From Jatrophihabitans sp035642535 (GTDB lineage Bacteria > Actinomycetota > Actinomycetes > Mycobacteriales > Jatrophihabitantaceae): 64,000 bases of DNA. A program made the position numbers and the translations under genes. The notes under the pieces are model-generated. The model was given only the letters and a program-made list of their open reading frames with translations. It was not told the DNA's origin and did not search any database. The DNA is taken from assembly GCA_035642535.1 (NCBI GenBank), contig DASQSE010000117.1, positions 1 through 64,000 of the forward strand. Reading direction: 5' to 3'. Positions 8,545 to 17,467 of this stretch are shown here, piece after piece. How positions within the stretch are numbered: position 1 is the first letter of the stretch; every line of letters begins with the position of its first letter.

Positions 8545-9543
8545 GTGACGTTCGACCGGCTCACGAGCACGGAGCGGGAGAATCTGCGCGCTGCCGCGCT
8601 GCCTGCCTCCCTTCCCGTGATGCTCGCGACCCTCACCGAAGACCGGTTCAGCGACCCGGCGTGGATCTTCGAACGCAAGCTGGACGGCGTTCGCTGCCTG
8701 GCGCGCCGGGCGAGCGACGGGTCGGTGCGGCTGCTCTCGCGCAGCGGCCAGCACCTGACCGGCACCTATCCGGAGATCGCCGATGCCCTCGCCGACCAGG
8801 CAAGCGACGAGTTGATCGTGGATGGTGAGGTCGTCGCATTCGACGGCCGCCGCACCAGCTTCGAACGACTGCAGGGCCGGCTCGGGCTCACTGATCCGGA
8901 GGCTGCGCGCGCCACCGGCATCGCTGTCTTCTACTACGTCTTCGACGTGCTGCATCTCGCCGGCCACGACGTCCGGCGGCTGCCGTTACTGGCCCGCAAG
9001 CGGCTGCTGCGCGATGCGCTGGGCTCCGTGGATCCGCTGCGGTTCACGACGCATCGCCGCGCGGCCGGCGAGGACGCCTTCCGGGCTGCCTGCGAGCGCG
9101 GCGACGAGGGCGTGATCGCCAAGCGCTCCGCGGCGCCGTATGCGGGCGGTCGTTCGCGGGACTGGCTGAAGTTCAAATGCGTGCGCGACCAGGAATTCGT
9201 GATCGGCGGCTGGACCGATCCGCAGGGCAGCCGGACGGCTTTCGGCGCGCTGCTGCTCGGTTACTACGACAACGACACGTTTGTCTATGCGGGCAAGGTC
9301 GGGACGGGCTTCGACGACCGACTGTTGCACAGTCTCGGCGCGCGGTTGTCACAGCTCGAGCGGGACGGCTCGCCTTTCGAGCGCGGCCGGGTGCGGGAGC
9401 GCGGCGTGCACTGGGTGCACCCGGACCTCGTGGCGCAGATCGGCTTCACCGAGTGGACGCGCGACGGCATGTTGCGACACCCGCGCTTCCAAGCGTTGCG
9501 CACCGACAAGGCCGCCGCGGACGTGGTCCGCGAGACCCGCTGA
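8545..9543 (+). CDS. ATP-dependent DNA ligase
   Basis: The adenylation motif is intact: FERKLDGVR with the nucleotidyl Lys at 45, then DGEVVAFDG, the EGVIAK-like GDEGVIAKRS and the distal lysine motif WLKFK. A C-terminal OB-fold region follows (FVIGGWTDP, YAGKVGTGF). At 332 residues it matches the stand-alone ligase domains related to LigD, which act with Ku or in base repair beside the NAD-dependent replicative ligase. I chose the GTG ten bases after the previous stop, which has AAGG upstream; an in-frame GTG at 8527 is the alternative. Confidence 0.87.
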   Translation: MTFDRLTSTERENLRAAALPASLPVMLATLTEDRFSDPAWIFERKLDGVRCLARRASDGSVRLLSRSGQHLTGTYPEIADALADQASDELIVDGEVVAFDGRRTSFERLQGRLGLTDPEAARATGIAVFYYVFDVLHLAGHDVRRLPLLARKRLLRDALGSVDPLRFTTHRRAAGEDAFRAACERGDEGVIAKRSAAPYAGGRSRDWLKFKCVRDQEFVIGGWTDPQGSRTAFGALLLGYYDNDTFVYAGKVGTGFDDRLLHSLGARLSQLERDGSPFERGRVRERGVHWVHPDLVAQIGFTEWTRDGMLRHPRFQALRTDKAAADVVRETR

Positions 9544-9552
9544 CGGAATCGG

Positions 9553-9708
9553 TCAGTAGTAGTGCCGGCGCGGGCCGACGCTGTAGCCCAGCCTTCCGGC
9601 GAGCGCGAGAACGATGCCGATCACGAGCGCAATGACGCCTAGCGAGAACGCAATTGTGATCTTGAAGAGCAACCCGATGAGCAGAAGAACAACGCCAAGA
9701 ATGATCAT
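9553..9708 (-). CDS. DUF6131 family small membrane protein
   Basis: A 51-residue protein made of two hydrophobic helices (ILGVVLLLIGLLFKITIAF and LGVIALVIGIVLALAG) and a short basic tyrosine-ended tail, GRLGYSVGPRRHYY. This two-helix hairpin with an RRHYY end matches the DUF6131 pattern. An AAAGG ribosome site lies upstream of the ATG. Function unknown. It is followed on the opposite strand by the end of the ligase gene, and a second small membrane protein lies just upstream. Confidence 0.82.
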   Translation of the reverse strand: MIILGVVLLLIGLLFKITIAFSLGVIALVIGIVLALAGRLGYSVGPRRHYY

Positions 9709-9744
9709 TTTATGACCCTTTCCTTTGCGCCGGCGCGGCGATAG

Positions 9745-9981
9745 CTAGTTGCTCGGCTGCGGCAGGTGGTTGCAATGGATCTTCGGGTTGGCGCCCACGT
9801 AGTTGAGCGGCCCGGCGAGCACCGTGACGGCGATCGTCCCCGCCTTTGCGCAGTCCTGCTTGCCGCTGCTGTAGTAGCCGCGCTGGGCGCCGGCAATTGC
9901 GCCGATGATTAGCCAGGCGATCAGGACAATCGAAAGAATGCCCAGTGTCGACTGGCTGCGCTGCGTTCTCCCAAGCACCAT
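9745..9981 (-). CDS. Small membrane-anchored protein, unknown family
   Basis: A 78-residue protein with one N-terminal membrane helix (GILSIVLIAWLIIGAIAGA) and an outward domain with two cysteines (QDCAKAG and IHCNHLPQ) that could form a disulfide. The ATG at 9981 gives a short basic N-terminus before the helix; longer in-frame extensions lack coding character. It lies 36 bases upstream of the DUF6131 gene, likely in the same transcript. I recognise no family. Confidence 0.65.
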   Translation of the reverse strand: MVLGRTQRSQSTLGILSIVLIAWLIIGAIAGAQRGYYSSGKQDCAKAGTIAVTVLAGPLNYVGANPKIHCNHLPQPSN

Positions 9982-10172
9982 GCACTGGTCATACCCGCGC
10001 GCGAAGAATGCAACGCACAAATTTCTGGGAATACGCCGAGAATGCCCGACAGGCGCCGGATAGCGGGGTGCTCGCGACCCGGGACCCACGTCAGATGCAC
10101 GTGAGTGCGCGTAACCGACCGCACATGCGGGTACGGCATGTACAGGTACAGGCGCACAACCTGGGAGGTCTC

Positions 10173-10592
10173 GTGGCACAGCGGGTCAAGGACGTGATGA
10201 CGCCCGGTGCGGTCACCTGTGGAATCCGCGACACCGCGGCCGACGCCGCACGCGTGATGAAGCAGGCAGCCATCGGCGACGTGCTCGTCCTCGACAGCGG
10301 CCGGCTGTGCGGGATGGTGACCGACCGGGACATCGTCGTGCGGGTAATCGCCGAAGGGCGCGACCCCGAGGCCACGCCGCTGGGTGAGATCTGCAGCGAC
10401 GACGTCGTGACCGTGCGGCCGAACGACGATGCGACGTATGTGGTTCGGCTGATGACGGAGCGCGCAGTGCGCCGGATCCCGATCGTCGACGGCGACAAGA
10501 TCGTCGGCATCGTCACGATGGGCGACCTTGCGATCGAGCGTGCCGAACGATCGGCGCTCGCCGCGGTATCGGCCGCCCCGCCGAACGGCTAA
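10173..10592 (+). CDS. CBS-domain pair protein
   Basis: The start is a GTG preceded by GGGAGGT at good spacing; the upstream part of the open frame has no coding character. The 139 residues form two CBS motifs: VKDVMTPGAVTCG...VVRVIAEGR and the repeat starting at ICSDDVVTVRPNDDATYVV...GIVTMGDLA. Stand-alone CBS pairs bind adenine nucleotides and serve as sensors or stress proteins in actinobacteria. It lies 27 bases upstream of a permease gene and may be co-transcribed. Confidence 0.87.
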   Translation: MAQRVKDVMTPGAVTCGIRDTAADAARVMKQAAIGDVLVLDSGRLCGMVTDRDIVVRVIAEGRDPEATPLGEICSDDVVTVRPNDDATYVVRLMTERAVRRIPIVDGDKIVGIVTMGDLAIERAERSALAAVSAAPPNG

Positions 10593-10619
10593 CCGACTCG
10601 CCCAGGAGGAGGGGCACAG

Positions 10620-12281
10620 ATGTCGAGTTCGACCGCCACGATGGAGTACGCGTCAGAAGACGCCACGAGTGGGCTGAAACGCCACGTCGGTCCGATCGGG
10701 TTACTGTTCGCCGGCGTCGGGTCGATCATCGGCTCGGGCTGGCTGTTCGGCGCGTTCTACGCGACGCAGATCGCCGGCCCACTGGCAATTTTCGCCTGGG
10801 TGCTCGGTGGCTTCATGATCCTGCTGATCGGGCTCGTCTATTGCGAGCTCGGCGCGATGTTCCCCGTGTCCGGAGGCGTCGTACGCTTCCCGCACTACTC
10901 GTTCGGCTCGTTCGCCAGCTACACCTTCGGCTGGGTGACGTGGGTGGCGGCCGCGGTCGTCGCGCCGATCGAAGTCGAGGGCGCGATCGCCTACGCAAGC
11001 AGCTACGAGCCGTCCTTGCTCAACAGCGACGGCTTGCTGAGCTGGCCGCAGGGCTACCTCGTCGCGACCGCAGGCATGCTGCTCTTCTCGTTCATCAACC
11101 TCGTCGGCATCCGCTGGTTCGCCCGGCTGAACAACGTGGTCGTCGTGTGGAAGCTCGCGATCATCCTGCTCACCGTGTTCGCGTTCCTGTTCACCGCGTT
11201 CCACGCCGCGAACTTCAGCAACTACGGCTTCGCGCCGGCCGGCGCGAAGGGCATGTTCCACGCGATCGTCGTTTCCGGCATCGTCTTCTCCTTCCTCGGA
11301 TTCCGGCAGGGCGTCGAGCTCGGTGGTGAGAGCGACAACCCACGTCGCAACATTCCACTGGCGGTGATCGGTTCCGTCCTCATCACCGCGACGATCTACG
11401 TCCTGCTGCAGATCGCGTACATCGCGGCGGTTGACCCGTCCGATCTCGCGAAGTCGAACGGCTGGGCCAACCTGTCGTTCACGAACGACGCCGGGCCGCT
11501 GGCTGCGATCGCCTCGATCATCGGACTTGCGTGGATGTCGAAGCTGCTGCTCGCCGACGCAGTCGTCTCGCCCGCCGATACCGGGCTGATCTACACGACG
11601 GTGACGGCCCGGCTCTCCTACGCAATGGGCCGCAACGACAACGCACCGCGCGCGCTGTCGCGCACCAGCGACCGCGGCGTGCCGTGGCTGAGCGTGCTCC
11701 TGGCATTCGTCGTCGGGCTGGTCATCTTCCTGCCGTTCCCGAGCTGGAACAAGCTGGTCGGCTTCGTCACGTCGGCCACCGTGCTGTCCTTCGGCTCCGG
11801 GGCGATGGTGGTCATGGCCCTGCGCAAGCAGGTGCCGGAGCAGGAGCGCCCGTTCCGGCTGCCGTTCGGGCACGTCATCCCGCTGCTCGCGCTCTATTCG
11901 TCGAACCTGATGATCTACTGGGCCGGTTGGGACGTCGACTGGAAGCTATTTGCGACGGTCGGTATCGGCCTGGCTCTGCTCGTCGTGCAATTGATTTTGC
12001 GGCCGGAGCTGCGGTCCGTGATGAACTTCCGCGCCGGCTGGTGGATCTTGCTCTGGTACGCCGGACTCGCGGTGATCTCCTGGCAGGGCATCTACAGCTC
12101 GGACGATTCGGCGCAGGGGCAGCAGAACAACATCACCTTCGGCTGGGCGTTCCCGATCATCGGGGCGCTGACGGTGCTGGTGTACGTGCTCGCGCTCAAG
12201 TCGCGGCTGCGTCCCGAACAGGCGCGCGCCCAGCTGCGCGGCACACCTGCCGACGAGCCGCGCGCGTACGCGGAGGTGTAA
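10620..12281 (+). CDS. APC-superfamily amino acid permease
   Basis: A 553-residue integral membrane protein with at least twelve hydrophobic helices. The first carries the substrate-binding GVGSIIGSGWLFG of amino acid-polyamine-organocation transporters (around residues 32-46), and FLGFRQGVELGGESDNPRRNIP is the conserved helix-6 region. AGGAGGAG precedes the ATG. The C-terminus is cytoplasmic and charged. An amidohydrolase gene follows 27 bases later, so the pair may take up and hydrolyse N-acyl amino acids or small peptides; that link is inferred. Confidence 0.88.
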   Translation: MSSSTATMEYASEDATSGLKRHVGPIGLLFAGVGSIIGSGWLFGAFYATQIAGPLAIFAWVLGGFMILLIGLVYCELGAMFPVSGGVVRFPHYSFGSFASYTFGWVTWVAAAVVAPIEVEGAIAYASSYEPSLLNSDGLLSWPQGYLVATAGMLLFSFINLVGIRWFARLNNVVVVWKLAIILLTVFAFLFTAFHAANFSNYGFAPAGAKGMFHAIVVSGIVFSFLGFRQGVELGGESDNPRRNIPLAVIGSVLITATIYVLLQIAYIAAVDPSDLAKSNGWANLSFTNDAGPLAAIASIIGLAWMSKLLLADAVVSPADTGLIYTTVTARLSYAMGRNDNAPRALSRTSDRGVPWLSVLLAFVVGLVIFLPFPSWNKLVGFVTSATVLSFGSGAMVVMALRKQVPEQERPFRLPFGHVIPLLALYSSNLMIYWAGWDVDWKLFATVGIGLALLVVQLILRPELRSVMNFRAGWWILLWYAGLAVISWQGIYSSDDSAQGQQNNITFGWAFPIIGALTVLVYVLALKSRLRPEQARAQLRGTPADEPRAYAEV

Positions 12282-12295
12282 CACCCGGGCGGCGG

Positions 12296-12301
12296 TAGCC
12301 T
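12296..12301 (+). promoter_or_regulatory. -10 box TAGCCT of a leaderless start
   Basis: TAGCCT is followed by seven bases and then the ATG at 12309, placing the expected transcription start on the start codon. It would let the amidohydrolase be expressed independently of the permease upstream. No clear -35 box is seen. Confidence 0.5.
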
Positions 12302-12308
12302 CCCGACC

Positions 12309-13781
12309 ATGGTCGACACGCTGCTGCACGGTGGGCGGGTCGTCGACCCCGGCGCCGGCTTCGACGGCATCGCCGACGTGTTGGTGCGCGACGGTCGGGT
12401 GGCCGCCGTCGGGCCGGCGGCGGACGAATCGCCTGACGTCGTGAAGCTCGACGTGTCGGGCTCGATCGTCGGCCCCGGGTTCGTCGATCTGCACTCGCAC
12501 GTCCACTCGATCGCCGGTCAACGGCTGCAGGCACTCGACGGAGTGACGACCTCGCTCGATCTCGAGCTGGGCCTGATGCCGGTCCGCCGCGCATACGAGA
12601 ATGCCGCGCGCGAAGGGCGGCCGCTGCACTACGGGTTCTCCGCGTCGTGGACGTCGGCGCGTGCGCAGGTGCTGACCGGCCTCGAGGCCGACGCCACGCC
12701 CGCGTTCGCCGTCCTCGCCGACCCGGAATGGCAGCGCACGTCGAGTGCGGCCGAGCTGCAGCGGTGGTTGACGTTGCTCGAGACCGAGCTCGCGGACGGC
12801 GCGCTCGGCATCGGCCTGCTGATGGGCTACGCGCCGCTGACCGCACCGGCCGAGTTTCTGGCTGTCGCGCAACTCGCCGCGACGGCCGGGGTGCCGACGT
12901 ACACACACGTCCGCGAACTCGTCGAGGCGGATCCGACCGTGCCGGTCGACGGCGTGTACGAGTTGGTGTTCGCGGCCGCAGAGACCGGCGCCGCCATGCA
13001 TCACTGCCACGTCAACAGCACCTCGCGCCGGCACATCGACCGGGTGCTCGCGACGCTCGAACGCGCCCGATCGGCCGGGTCGCGGGTCACGGTGGAGGCA
13101 TACCCGTACGGCGCGGGCAGCACCGCGATCGGTGCGCAGTTCCTCGCCCCGGAGCGGCTTGCGGCAATGGGCCTGACACCGTCCAGCCTCGTCCTGCTCC
13201 GCACCGGCGAGCGCATCGCCGACGCGGCGCGGTTGCGCGAGGTACGCGCGGCCGAGCCAGGTGCCGCGTGCGTGCTCGAGTTCCTCGACGAGAACGTCGA
13301 TGCCGATCGCGCGCTGCTCGACCACGCGCTCGCCTTCGACGACGCGATGGTGGCCAGCGACGCGATGCCGCTGGTCTGGCCGGATGGCTCGTCCGAGTCG
13401 CACGCGTGGCCGCTGCCGCCCGGTGCCGCCACCCACCCGCGCACTGCGGGATCCTTTGCGCGCAGCCTGCGCCGGATGGTGCGCGAGACACGCACGTGGA
13501 CATGGCTCGAGGCGTTCCGGCGCTGCTCTTATCTGCCGGCGCGGGTGCTGGACGAAGCGGCGCCCGCGGCGCGCGCCAAGGGCCACCTCGGCGTCGGCGC
13601 GGACGCCGATGTCGTCGTCCTCGACCCGGATTCGATCACCGACAACGCGACCTACGCCGATCCGTCCCGGCCGTCGTCCGGCGTCCGGCAGCTACTCGTC
13701 GCCGGGAAGTTCGTGGTACGCGACGGCGCGTTGCAGGCCGACGCGCTGCCCGGTCGTCCGCTGCGCGGCGAACCCGGTTGA
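12309..13781 (+). CDS. Amidohydrolase family protein (N-acyl-D-amino-acid deacylase-like)
   Basis: A 490-residue protein with the dihydroorotase/D-aminoacylase layout: an N-terminal beta segment (LLHGGRVVDPGAGFDG), the metal motif VDLHSHVHS with H62 and H64, later ligands in YTHVRE and HHCHVNS, and Asp in VASDAMPLVW. The C-terminus returns to the small beta domain (KGHLGVGADADVVVLDPDSI). Family members hydrolyse N-acyl-D-amino acids, hydantoins or related cyclic amides. Its position after an amino acid permease supports an amino acid derivative as substrate. Confidence 0.83.
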   Translation: MVDTLLHGGRVVDPGAGFDGIADVLVRDGRVAAVGPAADESPDVVKLDVSGSIVGPGFVDLHSHVHSIAGQRLQALDGVTTSLDLELGLMPVRRAYENAAREGRPLHYGFSASWTSARAQVLTGLEADATPAFAVLADPEWQRTSSAAELQRWLTLLETELADGALGIGLLMGYAPLTAPAEFLAVAQLAATAGVPTYTHVRELVEADPTVPVDGVYELVFAAAETGAAMHHCHVNSTSRRHIDRVLATLERARSAGSRVTVEAYPYGAGSTAIGAQFLAPERLAAMGLTPSSLVLLRTGERIADAARLREVRAAEPGAACVLEFLDENVDADRALLDHALAFDDAMVASDAMPLVWPDGSSESHAWPLPPGAATHPRTAGSFARSLRRMVRETRTWTWLEAFRRCSYLPARVLDEAAPAARAKGHLGVGADADVVVLDPDSITDNATYADPSRPSSGVRQLLVAGKFVVRDGALQADALPGRPLRGEPG

Positions 13782-13785
13782 GCGG

Positions 13786-13820
13786 AGCGGCGGCCGGGAA
13801 CGGTGTCCCCGGCCGCTGCT
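13786..13820. terminator. Bidirectional terminator-like hairpin between convergent genes
   Basis: A 13-base stem (12 of 13 paired, 13786-13798 with 13808-13820) and a nine-base loop lie between the amidohydrolase stop and the stop of the convergent secreted-protein gene. There is no T-run, as is usual in high-GC actinobacteria. Confidence 0.65.
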
Positions 13821-13826
13821 GCCCAC

Positions 13827-14675
13827 CTACTTGAGCCAGATGAGCTTCCACATGCCCATGAGGATGTGCGGCATACCGGTGTCGTCGTCCGGCCAGAAGC
13901 AAGCGATCAGGTACTTGCCCGCCGGCAGGCTGTAGTGGAACGTCTCGCCGAATTTCGGCGACATCACGCCGGTCGATGTGCTCCCGCGCAGCACCCAGGG
14001 CGGGTTGCCTCGGAGACCCCGGTCGAGGGCGCGGCGCACCATCTTCGGCGTGACGCGCGCCTTCACGTGCTGGAACACGACGAAGTGGGGCTGGTCGCTC
14101 TGGTCTGTGACGCGGGTCCAGCCAGTCGCCGGGATCGAGTTGGAGCTCGTGCCGAAGCCGTAGCTGAACGCGGTGATCGAGCTTGCGTGCGGGATCGCGG
14201 CGCGGTTCGGCGGCGTGCCCCTGACCGTCATCATCGTGAACGCGTCGCTGTTCTGGTCCAGGAACACGAAGTGCCCGGCCCCGAGCGTGGTGGCGAAGCG
14301 GCCGGGGCGATTCGGACGGGCCTCCGCGCCACCGCGCCACGTGATGCGCGAGTCGATGCGCCGGATGGCGTCGATGTTGCCGCCGAACGCCTTGCCGATG
14401 TCGGCGCCGGCCTGCTGGAGCGAGTAACCCTTGTGCAATCGCAGGATCTGCAGGCTGTGGTCGCCCTTGCGGGTGACGACCCGGAAGACCACCTTGCCGG
14501 CCAGCATCCTCGTGCCGGTGCTGGTCGTGATCCGCTTGCCCATGTGCACGGTGATGACCGGAACCTTGTGCGGCGTACTGGCTCCGGCGGCGGTCGCGCC
14601 GGTCAGTCCCGCGGCCGCGATCGCCGCCGTGCTCAGCACGGCGAGACCGGCCATCATGGGCTTGTTGATGCGCAT
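13827..14675 (-). CDS. Secreted protein of unknown function
   Basis: A 282-residue protein with a Sec signal peptide (MRINKPMM then LAVLSTAAIAAAGLTGATAAGAS, cleavage near residue 32). The mature part is beta-rich and ends with PAGKYLIACFWPDDDTGMPHILMGMWKLIWLK. The methionine/histidine-rich end resembles cupredoxin-like or copper-related secreted proteins, but no complete copper site can be identified. GGGGGAGGACG is a strong ribosome site. The gene is monocistronic, divergent from an acetoacetate decarboxylase-like gene. Exported or wall-associated; function unknown. Confidence 0.78.
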   Translation of the reverse strand: MRINKPMMAGLAVLSTAAIAAAGLTGATAAGASTPHKVPVITVHMGKRITTSTGTRMLAGKVVFRVVTRKGDHSLQILRLHKGYSLQQAGADIGKAFGGNIDAIRRIDSRITWRGGAEARPNRPGRFATTLGAGHFVFLDQNSDAFTMMTVRGTPPNRAAIPHASSITAFSYGFGTSSNSIPATGWTRVTDQSDQPHFVVFQHVKARVTPKMVRRALDRGLRGNPPWVLRGSTSTGVMSPKFGETFHYSLPAGKYLIACFWPDDDTGMPHILMGMWKLIWLK

Positions 14676-14782
14676 GCTGCTACGTCCTCCCCCGTCGATG
14701 GATCACTAGGTGGCGACAGTCAAGATTGCTTTGCTCGCAAGATCAAGGTTTCGGTGACAATTCGCGGCAACATGGCGCGTGA

Positions 14783-14810
14783 TTGCTATGACAAACACGG
14801 CAAATAGCAT
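14783..14810 (+). promoter_or_regulatory. Promoter with -35 TTGCTA and -10 TAGCAT
   Basis: TTGCTA (14783-14788), a 16-base spacer and TAGCAT (14805-14810) lie in a locally AT-rich intergenic stretch, 23 bases before the ATG of the acetoacetate decarboxylase-like gene, whose own GGGAGGA ribosome site follows. Confidence 0.5.
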
Positions 14811-14833
14811 CTGATGATGTGCGGGAGGACGAC

Positions 14834-15520
14834 ATGACGACGCTCGCCGAGCTGCGCGCCGTCCCGGGCGTGCCCGAATCGACGCTCGACGACGCAAGCG
14901 CCGCGACGCTGCCTGCTGATGCGCCGGCCGCACCTTGGGAGTGCGACAGCGTGGGCGTGGTCTGGTGGGGACGTGCCGCGGGCGTCGCAGCGTCGTCGGC
15001 GCGCGATGTGCTGCCCGGCTCGGGGCGGCCGATCGTCGTGGTGGGCGGGTTGATCTCGTATCAGCGGACGCCGGTCGGGCCGTACCGCGAGGTGTTCGGC
15101 GGCGTCGGAGTCCGGCGCGGTCGCGGCGTCGAGTTGACGATCCCGTTCATGGCAGTCGACTCACGCGACTCGGTGGTCGGCGGCCGGCAGAACTGGTCGC
15201 TGCCGAAGGTGCTGGCCGAGTTCGGTGGCGAGCCCGGGGCCGATGTGCTGCTGAGCGCCTCCGGCACCGGGTGGGCGGTGCAGGTCACGGCGCGGCCCGT
15301 CGGCCTGCGCATGCCGGCGCCGATGACGGGCCGGGTGGCACAGCGCCGGCCGGACGGTTCGGTGCGCACGGCCGTGCTCCGCGGACGCGGTCGCGCGCGG
15401 CCGGCGATCGTCACGGTGTCGGTCGAGTCGTCCGGTGATCTCGCGACCTGGCTGCGGCCGGGTCGGCACCTCGGGTTGATCACGTCGGACGTCACGTTCA
15501 CGCTGCCAGCGCCGGGCTAG
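14834..15520 (+). CDS. Acetoacetate decarboxylase family protein
   Basis: A 228-residue protein. The start is the ATG after GGGAGGACGAC. The pattern GPYREVFGGVGVRRGRG...IPFMAVDSRDSVVGGRQNWSLPKV matches acetoacetate decarboxylase-fold proteins, where an E-GG-----G-PK block lines the active site. I do not see the classical Schiff-base lysine context of clostridial Adc, so a different reaction (hydratase, aldolase or binding role) is possible. Followed four bases later by a GNAT gene, so probably an operon. Confidence 0.72.
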   Translation: MTTLAELRAVPGVPESTLDDASAATLPADAPAAPWECDSVGVVWWGRAAGVAASSARDVLPGSGRPIVVVGGLISYQRTPVGPYREVFGGVGVRRGRGVELTIPFMAVDSRDSVVGGRQNWSLPKVLAEFGGEPGADVLLSASGTGWAVQVTARPVGLRMPAPMTGRVAQRRPDGSVRTAVLRGRGRARPAIVTVSVESSGDLATWLRPGRHLGLITSDVTFTLPAPG

Positions 15521-15524
15521 CACG

Positions 15525-16118
15525 ATGGCGATCTCTGTCGTCCCGGCGAACAACGCGACGTGGGACGACCTGCAGACGATCTTCGGGTCGCGCGGTGCTC
15601 CCGCGAAGTGTCAATGCCAGCGAATCAAACTCGGCGACGGCGCGTGGTGGCATATGCCGCGCGAGGAGCGCGCCCACCGGCTGCGCGAGGACACCGACTG
15701 CGGCCATCCGGAGTCGGATCGGACGAGCGGGCTCGTCGCCTATCTCGACGGCGAGCCCGTCGGGTGGTGCGCCGTCGAGCCACGCACCGCCTACCGCCGC
15801 CTGCTCGGCAGCCCGGTTCCCTGGACGGATCGCGACGAGGACCGCGCCGACGACAGCTTCTGGGCGGTGACCTGCTTCGTCGTCCGAGCCGGCTTTCGCG
15901 GCCGTCGGATCACCTACGACCTGGCCGCGGCGGCGGCCGACTACGCACGCTCGCGCGGTGCTCGAGCCGTCGAGGGCTATCCGATGGTTCGGCAGCCGGG
16001 GCAGGAGATCAGCTGGGGCGAGGTGAACGTCGGCACCCGGAACGTCTTCGCCGCCGCCGGGTTCGTCGAGGTGAGCCGGCCGACCAAGCGGCGCGTCGTG
16101 ATGCGGCTCGACTTCTAG
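15525..16118 (+). CDS. GNAT family N-acetyltransferase
   Basis: A 197-residue protein. The acetyl-CoA-binding motif A is FVVRAGFRGRRITYDLAAAAADYARSRGARAVEGYP, preceded by the beta-4 strand DDSFWAVTCF. A cysteine pair near the N-terminus (KCQCQRIK) and a tryptophan pair (GAWWHM) are typical of a subgroup of actinobacterial GNAT proteins. The substrate is unknown. It starts four bases after the acetoacetate decarboxylase-like gene and converges with the DUF1697 gene. Confidence 0.85.
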   Translation: MAISVVPANNATWDDLQTIFGSRGAPAKCQCQRIKLGDGAWWHMPREERAHRLREDTDCGHPESDRTSGLVAYLDGEPVGWCAVEPRTAYRRLLGSPVPWTDRDEDRADDSFWAVTCFVVRAGFRGRRITYDLAAAAADYARSRGARAVEGYPMVRQPGQEISWGEVNVGTRNVFAAAGFVEVSRPTKRRVVMRLDF

Positions 16119-16122
16119 CTGG

Positions 16123-16650
16123 TCACAGCTTCTCGATCAGCCTGCCCAGCATCGTGGTGTTGCGCGCGGTGGTCGGGTTGTCGGGCAGCGCCCGCTTCCA
16201 CTGCCGCGGGCCGAGCGTCGTCTCGGGTGACCGCGAACGGATGAGCCAGTGCACGTCGCGGCCGCGAACGACCACCTCGTCGTGGTCGTTGGACATCGCC
16301 TCGACTGCCTTCTTGTCGCCTGCCGTGAGCGGATGGAGAGGAAGCAACGCGAAATGTGTGTGGCCGGCGGCGATGACGCCGAACGGCTTGTCCGTCGCAA
16401 GGACCTTCACCTGCCGTGCGGTGCGGACGAACGTGGTGAGCTCGAATCCGAACTCGTCCTCCAGCGCCGATCGAATGGTCGTCTCGTGCGCGACCGCTTT
16501 CCCGGTCGCGGTGAAGAGCAGGTTGCCGCTGTTCACGTAGCTCGCGACGTCGTCGAAACCGAGCGTCTCGAGCACCCGCCGCGCGGTGGGCATCGCGACC
16601 CGCCGCCCGCCGACGTTCACCGCACGCAAGAACGCTACGAAGCGCGGCAC
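16123..16650 (-). CDS. DUF1697 family protein
   Basis: A 175-residue protein beginning VPRFVAFLRAVNVGGRR, the hallmark of DUF1697, with YVNSGNLLF following. The GTG start is preceded by AGGTGAG. The long upstream extension of the open frame overlaps the neighbouring gene and is not coding. Function unknown; the fold resembles small ligand-binding proteins. Transcribed with the gene that ends four bases upstream. Confidence 0.87.
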   Translation of the reverse strand: MPRFVAFLRAVNVGGRRVAMPTARRVLETLGFDDVASYVNSGNLLFTATGKAVAHETTIRSALEDEFGFELTTFVRTARQVKVLATDKPFGVIAAGHTHFALLPLHPLTAGDKKAVEAMSNDHDEVVVRGRDVHWLIRSRSPETTLGPRQWKRALPDNPTTARNTTMLGRLIEKL

Positions 16651-16654
16651 GGGC

Positions 16655-17017
16655 TCACCTGTCCTTGGGATGCGTGAGCGCGTCGAGTTCCTGCAAGAGG
16701 TCGTGCGCGGCCAGTTCGATCTCCTTGTGACGCCATTCTGACGCGCGATAGACACACGCGATGAGCCCGGTGCGATGCAGCCGGCGCAGGTCGCCGTAGA
16801 CGAACGCATAACGCGCCTTTGTCTCGTCGTTGGCGCCCTCGGTGAGGCCGAGATGCCACGCGGCGTACTCGTCCCAGGAGTGCCGGTCGAGGTAGGCGTT
16901 CTGCGCGTCGGCGCGCGGCTGCACCTCGCCCCAGTCGCTGTCCAGGACGTATTGCCGCGAACGGATCAACGAGCGTGCGTACTCGACGGCTGCCGGATTG
17001 AGCTTGTACTTCGCCAC
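16655..17017 (-). CDS. Conserved hypothetical protein, 120 residues
   Basis: A soluble, mostly helical protein beginning MAKYKLNPAAVEYARSLIRSRQYVLDSDWGEVQP. The middle has DRHSWDEYAAWHLGLTEGANDETKARYAFVYGDLRRLHR. I recall similar small actinobacterial proteins but no assigned function. It sits between the MerR gene and the DUF1697 gene on the same strand, with very short gaps, so all may share a transcript. Confidence 0.75.
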   Translation of the reverse strand: MAKYKLNPAAVEYARSLIRSRQYVLDSDWGEVQPRADAQNAYLDRHSWDEYAAWHLGLTEGANDETKARYAFVYGDLRRLHRTGLIACVYRASEWRHKEIELAAHDLLQELDALTHPKDR

Positions 17018-17038
17018 GATCTGTTTGTACCCAGTTGG

Positions 17039-17467
17039 CTACTCGGCAGCCAATGGCTCGAACGGGATCGGGCACTGCGGCAGCTCGGCACATGCGAGTA
17101 GATCGTCACAGCCCGCATCGAGTACGGCGCGCAGCCGATCTCGGATGAGGTGCAGATCGGCGATCTTCTGCTCGACCTCTACGAGCTTGGCAGCCGCCCG
17201 GACGCCGACCCGCCGCTGCGCCCGGGCGCTGTGGTGATGGCGGCCGACCTCGAGCAGGTCGGCGATCTCCTCGAGCGTGAAGCCGAGCCGCTGCGCCGCT
17301 TTGACGACGCGCAGCACCGTCACCGCGGACGCCGGGTACATCCGATGCCCGCCCAGCGACCGTTGCGGCTCGGCCAGCAGGCCGCGGCGTTCGTAGTAGC
17401 GCAGCGTCTGCAGGTTCACGCCGGCGGCTCGTGCGACCTCGCCGCTGCGCAGCACCGCCGCGCTCAT
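17039..17467 (-). CDS. MerR family transcriptional regulator
   Basis: A 142-residue protein. The N-terminal winged helix reads SGEVARAAGVNLQTLRYYERRGLLAEPQRSLGGHRMYP, followed by the second helix pair (LRVVKAAQRLGFTLEEIADLLEV) and the dimerisation coiled coil. The C-terminal tail has two cysteines (CDDLLAC and C in PQCPIP), arranged as in metal- or thiol-sensing members such as MerR and ZntR. The ligand is not known. The start codon overlaps the stop of the upstream 115-residue gene, so regulator and partner are co-expressed, most likely from the MerR-type promoter ahead of that gene. Confidence 0.9.
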   Translation of the reverse strand: MSAAVLRSGEVARAAGVNLQTLRYYERRGLLAEPQRSLGGHRMYPASAVTVLRVVKAAQRLGFTLEEIADLLEVGRHHHSARAQRRVGVRAAAKLVEVEQKIADLHLIRDRLRAVLDAGCDDLLACAELPQCPIPFEPLAAE